DNA of 64,000 nt from NCBI RefSeq assembly GCF_039545795.1, contig NZ_CP154260.1, positions 439,001 to 503,000 on the forward strand, written 5' to 3'. This DNA comes from Chitinophaga niabensis. GTDB taxonomy: Bacteria; Bacteroidota; Bacteroidia; Chitinophagales; Chitinophagaceae. Of this stretch, positions 35,046 to 43,612 are shown piece by piece. The notes under the pieces were generated by a model. The model was not told the origin of the DNA. It ran no database searches and saw only the letters and a list, made by a program, of their open reading frames with translations. The translations under genes were made by a program, and so were the position numbers. Numbering within the stretch: the stretch's first letter is position 1; each line of letters starts with the position of its first letter.

Positions 35046-37445
35046 ATGATCGAAAACAACGAATTAGCTATGAATATGCAGAGCCAGTTGTCATTTGAGC
35101 AGTTCCGCAAGGAAGTATTGAGTGATTTCAGGCTAGCCTGTATCAGTAGGGAAGTTAGCTTATTGGGCCGCCGGGAAGTATTGACCGGTAAGGCCAAGTT
35201 TGGCATTTTTGGCGATGGTAAGGAAATTGCGCAGATCGCTATGGCTAAATACTTTAAGCCGGGTGATTTCCGTTCAGGGTATTACCGTGACCAGACGTTT
35301 GCGTTTGCCAGCGGAATTGCTACTGTAGAGCAGTTTTTCTCGCAACTCTATGCTGATCCTGATATCAATCATGATCCTTTCTCTGCCGGCCGGCAGATGA
35401 ATTCTCATTTTTCCACTTCCAATATAGATATGGAAGGCAATTGGTTAAACCTTGCCTCCATGAAGAACAGCGCTGCAGACATGGCGCCAACAGCTGCACA
35501 GATGCCAAGGGCACTGGGGCTTGCTTATGCTTCCAAGCTGTTCCGCGAAGTGCCTGAATTACAGCAGTATGAGCACCTTTCCCGTAATGGAAACGAGGTT
35601 TGTTTTGCTACTATTGGCGATGCTTCCACCAGCGAAGGGCATTTTTGGGAAACCATGAATGCGGCAGGCGTTTTACAGGTGCCTTTAGTTGTTTTTGTTT
35701 GGGATGATGGTTATGGTATTTCTGTACCCAAGAAGTATCAAACCACAAAAGGCTCTATCAGTGCTGCATTGGAAGGATTCAGAAAAACAGAGAATACAAA
35801 CGGTTTCGAAATATATAATGTAAAGGGATGGGATTATGCGGGCTTGTGTGAAACTTTCGAGGAAGGGATCCGCAAAGCGCGCGAAACACATGTTCCTGTT
35901 CTTTTCCATGTGGAAGAGATCACACAGCCACAAGGGCACTCTACTTCAGGTTCTCATGAACGTTACAAAAGCCGTGAGCGCCTGGCATGGGAAAAAGATT
36001 TTGACTGTAACAGAAAGATGCGTCAATGGCTGCTGGAAAATGCACTGGCTGATGATGCTGCCCTGCAGCAGATTGAAGCAGAAGCAAAGATCATCGCGCA
36101 GGAAGGCCGTAGAAACGCATGGAATAAATATATAGCACCTATTAAAGACCAGGTGCAATTGTTCCTTGAGCGTTGCCAGGTTATCCTGGATGAAGGCCGT
36201 GGAGATGTTGCATATGTTTCACAACTGATGGAGGAGATTGCGGCTAACCGTGAACCACAGCGTAGGGATATTCTGAAAAGTGCTTTCGGCATTATTTTCA
36301 GGCACCCACGTAATTTCTCCGCTGGCCTGGATGAAATGCAGTCTTATTACGATAACCTTCTTCTGCAGGAAAAAGAGAATTACAATACTTTCCTTCATGC
36401 CACTGGAGCCAACTCCGCGCTTGAAGTAGCGGAAGTACCTGCTGAATATGCTGAAGATGCACAGCTGCTGAATGGTTATGAAATACTGAATAAATATTTC
36501 GATCAATTATTCTCTTATCACCCGCTGGTATTCGCTTTCGGGGAAGATGTAGGTAAGATCGGTGATGTGAACCAGGGTTTTGCAGGTTTGCAACAGAAAC
36601 ATGGCAAAGAGCGTATATCCGATACCGGTATCCGTGAACTGACTATTATGGGGCAGGGCATTGGTATGGCTTTACGTGGTCTTCGTCCAATAGCAGAGAT
36701 CCAGTACCTGGATTATATGTTATATGGTCTGCAGCCACTCAGTGATGATGTTGCTTCCTTACAATACAGAACAAAGGGTACGCAATTCTGCCCGATCATT
36801 GTACGTACACGCGGTCACCGCCTGGAAGGTATCTGGCACTCCGGTTCACCAATGGGGATGATCATTAATTCTTTGCGTGGCATGCACATCTGTGTTCCGA
36901 GGAACATGGTACAGGCGGCTGGTATGTACAATACGTTACTGCAGGCACATGAACCTGCAATAGTGATCGAATCATTGAACGGTTACCGCCTGAAAGAGCG
37001 GCTGCCGGAGAATCTTAAAGAATTTACCGTACCATTGGGAATTCCGGAAGTGTTGCATAAAGGATCGGATATTACCATCGTTTCTTATGGTTCTACTTTA
37101 CGCATCATAGAAGAAGCCATGCAGAGCCTTGATCAGCAGGGTATTTCCTGTGAGTTAATAGATGTACAGACTTTACTGCCTTTCGATATTCACCATTCTA
37201 TCGTGGAGTCTTTAAAGAAAACAAACCGCATCCTGTTTGTAGATGAAGATGTTCCGGGAAGTGGAACAGCATTTATGTTCCAGCATGTGATGGAAAAACA
37301 GGGAGGGTATCGTTACCTGGACGTAGCGCCGCGTACACTGGCTGCCCAACCGCATCGTCCGGCATATGGAACTGACGGGGATTATTTCTCCAAACCGAAT
37401 GTGGAAGATGTGGTAAAGGTTGTACTGGAGATGATCAGAGAGTAG
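35046..37445 (+). CDS. 2-oxo acid dehydrogenase E1, fused alpha and beta subunits
   Basis: About 799 residues from the ATG at 35046 (MIENNELAMNMQSQLSFEQF). The alpha half carries the thiamine-diphosphate motif GDASTSEGHF ... VWDDGYGISVP, where the usual NN pair is DD. The beta half (from about 470) has FGEDVGKIGDVNQGFAGL, the RGLRPIAEIQYLDY segment and the C-terminal VDVQTLLPFD-type transketolase domain (here IDVQTLLPFD). E1 decarboxylates branched-chain or related 2-oxo acids and passes the acyl group to E2 lipoyl. E2 and E3 are not adjacent, so the complex identity (branched-chain, pyruvate or acetoin) is not certain. A terminator follows. Confidence 0.92.
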   Translation: MIENNELAMNMQSQLSFEQFRKEVLSDFRLACISREVSLLGRREVLTGKAKFGIFGDGKEIAQIAMAKYFKPGDFRSGYYRDQTFAFASGIATVEQFFSQLYADPDINHDPFSAGRQMNSHFSTSNIDMEGNWLNLASMKNSAADMAPTAAQMPRALGLAYASKLFREVPELQQYEHLSRNGNEVCFATIGDASTSEGHFWETMNAAGVLQVPLVVFVWDDGYGISVPKKYQTTKGSISAALEGFRKTENTNGFEIYNVKGWDYAGLCETFEEGIRKARETHVPVLFHVEEITQPQGHSTSGSHERYKSRERLAWEKDFDCNRKMRQWLLENALADDAALQQIEAEAKIIAQEGRRNAWNKYIAPIKDQVQLFLERCQVILDEGRGDVAYVSQLMEEIAANREPQRRDILKSAFGIIFRHPRNFSAGLDEMQSYYDNLLLQEKENYNTFLHATGANSALEVAEVPAEYAEDAQLLNGYEILNKYFDQLFSYHPLVFAFGEDVGKIGDVNQGFAGLQQKHGKERISDTGIRELTIMGQGIGMALRGLRPIAEIQYLDYMLYGLQPLSDDVASLQYRTKGTQFCPIIVRTRGHRLEGIWHSGSPMGMIINSLRGMHICVPRNMVQAAGMYNTLLQAHEPAIVIESLNGYRLKERLPENLKEFTVPLGIPEVLHKGSDITIVSYGSTLRIIEEAMQSLDQQGISCELIDVQTLLPFDIHHSIVESLKKTNRILFVDEDVPGSGTAFMFQHVMEKQGGYRYLDVAPRTLAAQPHRPAYGTDGDYFSKPNVEDVVKVVLEMIRE

Positions 37446-37473
37446 CAGTTTTAATTTATTGTATAATAAATAA

Positions 37474-37510
37474 CGCGCCCCCTGTATCATTGCAGGGGGT
37501 GCGGTGTTTT
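37474..37510 (+). terminator. Terminator of the E1 gene
   Basis: CGCGCCCCCTG (37474-37484) with CAGGGGGTGCG (37493-37503), then GTGTTTT. T run is short. Confidence 0.7.
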
Positions 37511-37564
37511 ACCGTTAACTGTTTAAAACAAGGAACGCCGGTTTAACGTTATATTTTAAGAGAT

Positions 37565-38500
37565 ATGGAATACAAAGATTATTACAAAGTATTAGGCATA
37601 GATAAAAAAGCCAGTTCAGCGGATATCAAAAAAGCATACCGCAAACTGGCCGTGAAATACCATCCTGATAAGAATCCGGATGATAAGCTGGCGGAAGAAA
37701 AGTTCAAAGAACTGAATGAGGCCTATGAGGTGTTGGGGGATGAAGAAAAGCGCAAAAAGTATGATGAATTTGGTGAGAACTGGAAATACTACGAACAGGC
37801 AGGAAGTAATGGCGGAGATTTTGACTGGAGCAAATGGCGCTCAGGGCAAGGGGCTGGTCGGCAACAGCCGTATGATGATGATATGTTCGGAGAGGGGAAT
37901 CAGTTTTCAGATTTCTTTGAGCATCTTTTTGGTGGTGGTTTTGGCAGTCGTGCACAGCAGGGGCGCGGCCGTGGTAACCGCCGGGGTGGCGACCTCCAGG
38001 CTACTATGCAGGTGAGTTTGCAGGATGTGTATACCGGAGCTACGCGCCAGATAGAGGTAAATGGGCAGAAGCTCAACCTCAAAATAAAACCCGGCACTTA
38101 TTCAGGGCAGGTACTCAGGTTAAAAGGAAAAGGCCAGCCGGGAAGAAGTGGAGGAGAGGCAGGTGATCTGTTGATAGAAGTAAGTATTGCCCCTGATGCA
38201 CAATTCGAACTGAAAGGAAAAGATGTGTATATGGAAGTGCCTGTTGATCTCTTCACGGCTGTTTTAGGCGGGAAGGTGCAGGTGGCAGTGCCGGGAAGTC
38301 CTTTACAATTAAGCATACCTGCAGGTACGGATAGCGGACGGCTGTTCCGGTTAAAAGCAAAAGGTTTACCTGTTCCTGAGGGGAGTAAAGAAGTAGCCGG
38401 AGACCTTTATGTAAAGGTAAAAATCACGGTACCGGATCAGTTAACAGAAGAAGAACGTAAGTTATTCACTCAATTAGCGGAGATGAGGAAGAAACCATAA
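37565..38500 (+). CDS. J-domain co-chaperone (CbpA-type, no zinc finger)
   Basis: 311 residues. J-domain at 1-70 with [12 protein letters not shown] (HPD motif). A Gly/Phe/Arg-rich linker follows (about 85-140), then two DnaJ_C substrate-binding domains ([40 protein letters not shown]). The four CxxCxGxG repeats of true DnaJ are missing, so this is a CbpA-like type II Hsp40 that stimulates DnaK. The next gene starts 11 bases after the stop and is probably co-transcribed. Confidence 0.93.
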   Translation: MEYKDYYKVLGIDKKASSADIKKAYRKLAVKYHPDKNPDDKLAEEKFKELNEAYEVLGDEEKRKKYDEFGENWKYYEQAGSNGGDFDWSKWRSGQGAGRQQPYDDDMFGEGNQFSDFFEHLFGGGFGSRAQQGRGRGNRRGGDLQATMQVSLQDVYTGATRQIEVNGQKLNLKIKPGTYSGQVLRLKGKGQPGRSGGEAGDLLIEVSIAPDAQFELKGKDVYMEVPVDLFTAVLGGKVQVAVPGSPLQLSIPAGTDSGRLFRLKAKGLPVPEGSKEVAGDLYVKVKITVPDQLTEEERKLFTQLAEMRKKP

Positions 38501-38511
38501 AATCCAATGAT

Positions 38512-38856
38512 ATGCTACAATCATTTGATTACCTGGATGAGGTATTGGCTACGCAACATCGCCATGAGGTAAATACATTGCCTGCGTATTATGCAAGCGA
38601 ATTACTGGAAGTGTTGGGTTATCAACCGGACCAGGCTGCAGAAGCACTGGCCCGGGCTATGAGGGCATGTGCGGCCCTGGGTATGCCCGTAGCCTTAAAT
38701 TTCAGAAGAACCTATTGTTGCTATCAAGGCCAGATGAATGAAGACTGGCAATTGACCCCTTTGGCCGGTTATTTCCTGGTCATAAATTGTGATCCCTCCC
38801 ATCCTGCAGTGGCCAGCGCGCAACTGCATATTCTAAGAAAGTACCGTTCATTGTAA
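38512..38856 (+). CDS. Small DinD/BRO-like protein downstream of the J-domain gene
   Basis: 114 residues, no signal peptide. The pattern YYASELLEVLGYQPDQAAEAL, then ARAMRACAALGM, then WQLTPLAGYFLVINCDP followed by HPAVASAQLHIL resembles the N-terminal half of damage-inducible protein D and BRO-type antirepressor domains (LGY core, then L-x-x-Y-F-L-I and NxDP...AxAQ). It is much shorter than DinD, which is near 275 residues, so it would be a single domain. In the slot where proteobacterial cbpA has cbpM, it could be a partner of the J-domain protein, though it does not look like CbpM. Family assignment is tentative. Confidence 0.7.
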   Translation: MLQSFDYLDEVLATQHRHEVNTLPAYYASELLEVLGYQPDQAAEALARAMRACAALGMPVALNFRRTYCCYQGQMNEDWQLTPLAGYFLVINCDPSHPAVASAQLHILRKYRSL

Positions 38857-39510
38857 AATGTAATCTACTGTTTTGCAATTATTTATCTGTTCATTCTCGT
38901 TTTTTATTCATTCCCTGTTCATTATCCATACAACTAAAGTTGGATAATGGAAATATCTATATTGCAAGGGTATCACTGATACATCAATACAGAAGAAAAT
39001 TGCTTAGACGGTTCAAATAGGCTGAAAACAGGGGCCGTTCTCAATGGGGCGGCCTCTTCAGTTTTGACCAAACCATGAGTTCTTTTTCCTTTGATATTCG
39101 TAACTTTAGTGCAGAATAGTATTAACCATCATCCATGAATAATCGAAATCTATCGAAAATGCTTCTGCAAACGCGATTGATCACTGACAGCGTTCAGTAA
39201 ACCTGGCCAGGTTTTTATTTAAATACTTTAACCATCATCCTTTGATTGCTGACAATGTCAGAAAAAACTGACCAGGTTCTTTTAAAAATTATCCTACCCT
39301 GATTTTATTTTTTTTGTACATTGGAATGTAGTTTATAATCAACCATTACGTTCCTATCTAAGCCTGCATAAATTCCATTTAGCTTATTATCGTCTTTACT
39401 GTTTGTCAGCCCGGGCTCAAGCCACTGATATATGTATCCATTAGACAATTGAGTACAATAGTGCATCAAAATTGTATTGTCTAATTTAAAAGCGTTCAAA
39501 CCTACGTTTT
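38857..39510. other. AT-rich accessory gap with hairpins and direct repeats
   Basis: No supported gene. It holds a 9-bp hairpin (38920-38928 with 38941-38949), a GC-rich terminator-like hairpin (39022-39061, GGGGCCG/CGGCCTC within CTGAA/TTCAG) and a direct repeat pair at 39122-39279. A minus-strand ORF at 39305-39499 is probably chance. Confidence 0.55.
39122..39279 (+). repeat. Imperfect direct repeat pair
   Basis: TTAACCATCATCC occurs at 39122-39134 and 39228-39240. Each copy is followed by TTGAT..CTGACA..GT(T)CAG and CTG(G/A)CCAGGTT (39177-39213 and 39242-39278). Copy 1 also contains a 16-base perfect palindrome AAACCTGGCCAGGTTT (39199-39214). Confidence 0.55.
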
Positions 39511-39762
39511 ATGGAAGCAAGATGTATCAGGTGTAGCAACATTGTGCAGTCACACAAAAAAATCTCAGAGAGCAGATGCAAATGCGGAGGCCAACTGCAA
39601 AGGATGCGTTTTATCCGGCTGATTGAAGGTATGCACCCACTTGGCAAAGAACACAATCTCCAACTTAATGGTAAACTATGTTACGGCACTTATCGTTCTG
39701 TGTATGGTAATTTCATTATCGACAAGGTGAATAACATTTTCACAAAGATCAATATGCCATAA
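39511..39762 (+). CDS. Small orphan zinc-ribbon protein
   Basis: 83 residues. The N-terminus carries CIRCSN (Cys5, Cys8) and CKCGG (Cys23, Cys25), a short zinc-ribbon pattern. The rest (RFIRLIEGMHPLGKEHNL ... GTYRSVYGNFIIDKV) is basic and beta-rich. I do not recognise the family. It lies in a low-GC patch next to repeats and has a long terminator-like hairpin after it, which supports it as a real gene. A TACGTTTT box touches its ATG. Possibly acquired DNA. Confidence 0.6.
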   Translation: MEARCIRCSNIVQSHKKISESRCKCGGQLQRMRFIRLIEGMHPLGKEHNLQLNGKLCYGTYRSVYGNFIIDKVNNIFTKINMP

Positions 39763-39817
39763 AGATTCTTTTCTCCGCAAATTAGAATTGTATTGTTAAT
39801 CTCCGGCGCTGCCAGCG

Positions 39818-39865
39818 TTATATAAAGGGCTTTTTGTATGGTTTTGGTTGAGCCTTTTTATATAA
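39818..39865 (+). terminator. Terminator-like hairpin after the orphan zinc-ribbon gene
   Basis: TTATATAAAGGGCT (39818-39831) pairs with AGCCTTTTTATATAA (39851-39865) with one bulged T; the 3' arm itself is T-rich. Confidence 0.55.
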
Positions 39866-39931
39866 TAATGGCGGCGCCTGCCCTTTTGCTGATTTATCCC
39901 GTAAATTTATCCCTGATCAGCACTTTTTCTC

Positions 39932-40888
39932 ATGAATATAGTTGTATTGGATGGCTATGCCCTCAATCCCGGAGACTTAAGCTGGGATCCTCTTCACGCT
40001 CTTGGTAATGTAACAGTCTATGACAGATCGCTGCCTGAACAGGTGGCAGAACGAGCCAGCCAGGCGGATATTATCCTCACCAATAAAGCCATCGTAGATG
40101 GAGATACGATCAGGCGTTTGACCCGTTTGCGGTATATCGGCGTAATGGCTACAGGTTATAATGTGGTGGATATCAAAGCTGCTCATGCGCAGGGTATCAT
40201 CGTTGCCAATGTACCTGCATATGGCTCGGCTTCTGTTGCTCAGCTTACTTTTGCCCTTATTCTTGAACTATGCCTGGGAGTGGGTGTTCATGCGGAAAGT
40301 GTCAGAAAAGGAGAGTGGGCGCAAAGTAAAGACTTTAGCTATTGGAAGATGCCCTTAATGGAACTGCAGGATAAAACCATCGCCATCATCGGCTTCGGGC
40401 AGATCGGCAGGGCGGTTGCCACCATTGCGTTGGCATTTGGGATGGAGGTGATCGTTAGTCATAAGCATCCGGAAAGGGATAAAATGGCCGGTGTTACTTT
40501 TAAAGACCAGGCCACCTGCTTCCGGGAAGCAGATATTGTATCCCTTCATTGTCCGCTGAATGCAGAAAATAAGGGTTTTGTGAATGCAGGTCTGCTGGCT
40601 ACCATGAAACCTTCGGCTTTTCTGATCAATACCAGTAGGGGGCCGCTTATCAATGAACCGGATCTGGCTGCCGCACTAAATAATGGTGTTATTGCCGGGG
40701 CGGGATTGGATGTACTGTCTGTTGAACCCCCTGCGGCAGATCATCCGCTTTTCTCTGCACGGAATTGCCTGATCACGCCGCACATTGCCTGGGCCACACT
40801 GGACGCCCGCAGGCGGCTGATGAATAAAACGGTGGAGAATGTACAGGCTTTTCAGCAAGGCAATGCTCAGAATATAGTAACAGGCTAA
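39932..40888 (+). CDS. D-2-hydroxyacid dehydrogenase (glycerate-dehydrogenase type)
   Basis: 318 residues. NAD-binding Rossmann motif IIGFGQIGRAVA in the middle domain. The catalytic Arg lies in INTSRGPLINEPDL, the Glu in the GLDVLSVEPP stretch and the His in LITPHIAWAT. N-terminal substrate domain includes GVMATGYNVVDIKAA. Closest in pattern to hydroxypyruvate reductase/glycerate dehydrogenase. Convergent with yebC over a shared hairpin. Confidence 0.93.
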   Translation: MNIVVLDGYALNPGDLSWDPLHALGNVTVYDRSLPEQVAERASQADIILTNKAIVDGDTIRRLTRLRYIGVMATGYNVVDIKAAHAQGIIVANVPAYGSASVAQLTFALILELCLGVGVHAESVRKGEWAQSKDFSYWKMPLMELQDKTIAIIGFGQIGRAVATIALAFGMEVIVSHKHPERDKMAGVTFKDQATCFREADIVSLHCPLNAENKGFVNAGLLATMKPSAFLINTSRGPLINEPDLAAALNNGVIAGAGLDVLSVEPPAADHPLFSARNCLITPHIAWATLDARRRLMNKTVENVQAFQQGNAQNIVTG

Positions 40889-40894
40889 AAAAAG

Positions 40895-40931
40895 AACCCG
40901 GAATCTGGCGTACTGCGCCTGATTCCGGGTT
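40895..40931. terminator. Bidirectional terminator between the dehydrogenase and yebC
   Basis: AACCCGGAATC (40895-40905) with GATTCCGGGTT (40921-40931); inner GGCG/CGCC stem. A-rich before and T/A-rich after. Confidence 0.8.
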
Positions 40932-40950
40932 GTATAGTATAAAAGAGAAT

Positions 40951-41661
40951 TTACTTGAGATTATAGAACACCTGTTGCACGTCTTCATCCTGCTCCAGCC
41001 TGTCAATCATTTCCAGTACTTCTTTTGTTTGTTCTTCATTTAATTCCACCTGTGTGGTTGGGATCCTGTGTAATTCAGCGCTGATAACAGGCATGCCTCT
41101 TTCTTCCAGTGCCTTGGACATATTGCCGAACTCGCTGAAGGCAGCACGAAGGATAATATTACCTTCTGTATCCTCTCCGATGTCTTCCAGCCCAAAATCT
41201 ATCAGTTCCAGCTCCAGTTCTTCCAGGTTCTGTCCTTCATTCTTGATCTTGAAAACGCCCATCCTGTTGAACAGAAATCCTACGGAGCCACTGTTCCCGA
41301 GGCTTCCGCCGCCTTTATTGAAGTGCATCCTTACATTGGCAACGGTGCGGGTGGTGTTGTCTGTAGCAGTTTCTACTATTACGGCCACGCCATGCGGTGC
41401 ATATCCCTCATACACAACTTCATCATAATTGGTTGTATCCTTACCCATGGCGCGCTTGATAGCAGCTTCCACACGGTCTTTAGGCATATTCACACCTTTC
41501 GCATTCGCATAGCAGCGACGGAGGGCAGGGTTATTGTCTGGGTCAGGACCGCCTTGCTTAACTGCCATGGCTATTTCCTTGCCGATCCGGGTAAACTGTT
41601 TGGCCATGCGGTCCCAGCGGGCAAACATGGTATGTTTTCTTACTTCAAATATACGTCCCAT
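40951..41661 (-). CDS. YebC/PmpR-family protein
   Basis: 236 residues, normal. Motifs [40 protein letters not shown] and IKRAMGKD are diagnostic; the family usually has GHSKW near the start, here FARWDR. YebC proteins bind DNA or act on ribosomes at proline-rich stalls; recent work supports a translation role for YebC. Located on the minus strand after the amino-acid permease, with a terminator between. Confidence 0.93.
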   Translation of the reverse strand: MGRIFEVRKHTMFARWDRMAKQFTRIGKEIAMAVKQGGPDPDNNPALRRCYANAKGVNMPKDRVEAAIKRAMGKDTTNYDEVVYEGYAPHGVAVIVETATDNTTRTVANVRMHFNKGGGSLGNSGSVGFLFNRMGVFKIKNEGQNLEELELELIDFGLEDIGEDTEGNIILRAAFSEFGNMSKALEERGMPVISAELHRIPTTQVELNEEQTKEVLEMIDRLEQDEDVQQVFYNLK

Positions 41662-41785
41662 AAAGAATTACAAATTATAGATCACGCAATATGAATGGTG
41701 AGCATCCTGCATTGCGTAACGTGGGTGCAAATTTATTAAATTCCTTTGTAGTGGCGCAAAAATTTGTAGTTATGCGCCCTGAAAG

Positions 41786-41820
41786 CAAAAAGCTGCCTCT
41801 GAGTAGAAGGCAGCTTTTTG
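41786..41820 (-). terminator. Terminator of the amino-acid permease gene
   Basis: On the minus strand AAAAAGCTGCCT pairs with AGGCAGCTTTTT around a short loop; the 3' arm supplies the T run. Confidence 0.85.
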
Positions 41821-41837
41821 CGTTATAATGTAATTTC

Positions 41838-43334
41838 TTATTTCAGGCTTTTGCGCACTTTACTGTTCTTAACGCTGTAGCCAAAGTAGATGAGCATACC
41901 TATCAGCAGCCAAACACCTAAACGTTCCCAGTTTTCTCTGCCGAGGCTCACAATCATGGCCAGGCAAACGAGTGCTCCCAGGATGGGAACAAAAGGAACC
42001 AGTGGTGTTTTGAAAGTACGTACTGCTTCCGGATTGCTTTTGCGCATTACGATCACGCCGATGCAAACCAGCACGAAGGCAAACAAGGTACCGATACTGG
42101 TCATGTTTCCTACCACATGATCCGGAATAAAGCCCGCGAACAGGGATACAAATACCAGGAATAACAACTGGGATTTGTAAGGTGTGCGGAATTTAGGATG
42201 CAGATCAGAGAATATCTTAGGTACTAATCCGTCTTTAGACATGGAGTAGAATACACGCGTCTGACCCAGTAACATCACCAGTATCACAGAGCTGAAACCA
42301 GCGAGGATAGCTACAGTAATAAGGGTAGACAGCCAGCCGTAACCAGGCATGTAAGTGTCAATAGCATATGCAACGGATGCTTCACTACCTGATTTCAGGA
42401 AATCCTGATAGGGAGCAACGCCGGTGAGTACGTGAGAGAACAGGATGTACAGGATAGTACAAACTGCGAGGGAAATAAGGATACCGAAAGGCATAGTCTT
42501 GGAAGGGTTCTTTGTTTCCTGTGCCGCAGTAGAAACCGCATCAAAACCAATGAAGGCAAAGAATACGATACCTGCGCCCGTCATCACCCCGGCAAAGCCA
42601 TTGTTCCAGAACTTGGAATAATCCACCGTGGACCCATCACTTAGGTTTACTACACCTGCAGTTTCAGGGATCATATAAGGAGTGTGGTTAGCAGGGTTAA
42701 TGAACTGCCAGCCAAGTACAATGAAAAGGATAACGATACAAACCTTTACTATTACAATGACGGTATTTACCACGGCAGATTGTTGCGTACCTCTTACCAG
42801 CAGGAGGGAGATAAGCAGCAGGATAAACATTGCCGGAAGGTTCACGATACCGCTCACACCAGCTTCAGATACCTGGAAGGGAGAGTGGCTCCATTCATAA
42901 GGTATAGTCTGGCCGAATGTAATGAATAGCAGTTTGTTGAGATACTGACTCCAGCCGATAGCTACAGTAGCCGCTCCCAGGGCATATTCCAATACAAGGT
43001 CCCAGCCGATGATCCAGGCAACAAACTCACCCATGGTGGCGTAAGAATATGTATAGGCACTTCCCGCGATGGGGATCATGGAGGCAAATTCAGCGTAACA
43101 CAAACCCGCCAGCGCACATCCGATAGCAGCAATGATGAAGGAAATGGTAACCGCAGAACCTGCATGCGCTCCGGCAGCAGCAGCTGTTCTAACAAAAAGT
43201 CCCGCACCGATGATAGCACCGATACCCAAGGCCACCAGTGCCCAGGCACCCAATGTACGTTTAAGACCTTTTTCCGAATCGGAAGCTTCAGCGAGCAAAG
43301 TTGACAGAGGTTTTTTAGCAAAGAGCATGCTCAT
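41838..43334 (-). CDS. APC-family amino-acid permease
   Basis: 498 residues, about 12-14 membrane helices. The first helix has the family signature ALGIGAIIGAGLFVRTAAAA, and the AGLCYAEFASMIPIAGSAYT segment follows. FIGFDAVSTAAQETKNP is typical of the cationic amino-acid transporter (CAT/YfnA) branch. Substrate probably an amino acid taken up with protons; exact one unknown. Monocistronic, divergent from the DAACS transporter gene. Confidence 0.93.
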   Translation of the reverse strand: MSMLFAKKPLSTLLAEASDSEKGLKRTLGAWALVALGIGAIIGAGLFVRTAAAAGAHAGSAVTISFIIAAIGCALAGLCYAEFASMIPIAGSAYTYSYATMGEFVAWIIGWDLVLEYALGAATVAIGWSQYLNKLLFITFGQTIPYEWSHSPFQVSEAGVSGIVNLPAMFILLLISLLLVRGTQQSAVVNTVIVIVKVCIVILFIVLGWQFINPANHTPYMIPETAGVVNLSDGSTVDYSKFWNNGFAGVMTGAGIVFFAFIGFDAVSTAAQETKNPSKTMPFGILISLAVCTILYILFSHVLTGVAPYQDFLKSGSEASVAYAIDTYMPGYGWLSTLITVAILAGFSSVILVMLLGQTRVFYSMSKDGLVPKIFSDLHPKFRTPYKSQLLFLVFVSLFAGFIPDHVVGNMTSIGTLFAFVLVCIGVIVMRKSNPEAVRTFKTPLVPFVPILGALVCLAMIVSLGRENWERLGVWLLIGMLIYFGYSVKNSKVRKSLK

Positions 43335-43612
43335 ACTTAGTAGTTGTGGTGGTTGATATAAGCTTTGTTTGTTTAGATTTTTTACAGATCGTCAAATATA
43401 GTATCTAAAACTCTAACACCGTATTTTTATTTTATGAATGCATGCAATTGCATTTTGCTTGCAATCCATCTATTCCTGCCTCCTTCTGTCAACATTTATG
43501 GGGATTTTCAGTCCAGAACCTTATTTTTGGGCGATTTTTATTGCATTGGGTACCAGGGCTGGTATTCCATGTGATCTTTTTTGCGTTATTACACTAAACT
43601 AAACCACCTCTA

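Noticed and set aside
38512..38856. CbpM modulator
   Set aside because: Position fits, but the sequence lacks the MerR-like CbpM pattern and matches DinD/BRO-type patterns better.
39022..39279. Repeats and hairpins as a CRISPR array
   Set aside because: Only two imperfect copies of different length, no regular spacers and no cas genes.
39305..39499. 64-codon minus-strand ORF
   Set aside because: No recognisable pattern and it starts 11 bases from the divergent zinc-ribbon gene, leaving no room for two promoters. Kept as possible but unsupported.
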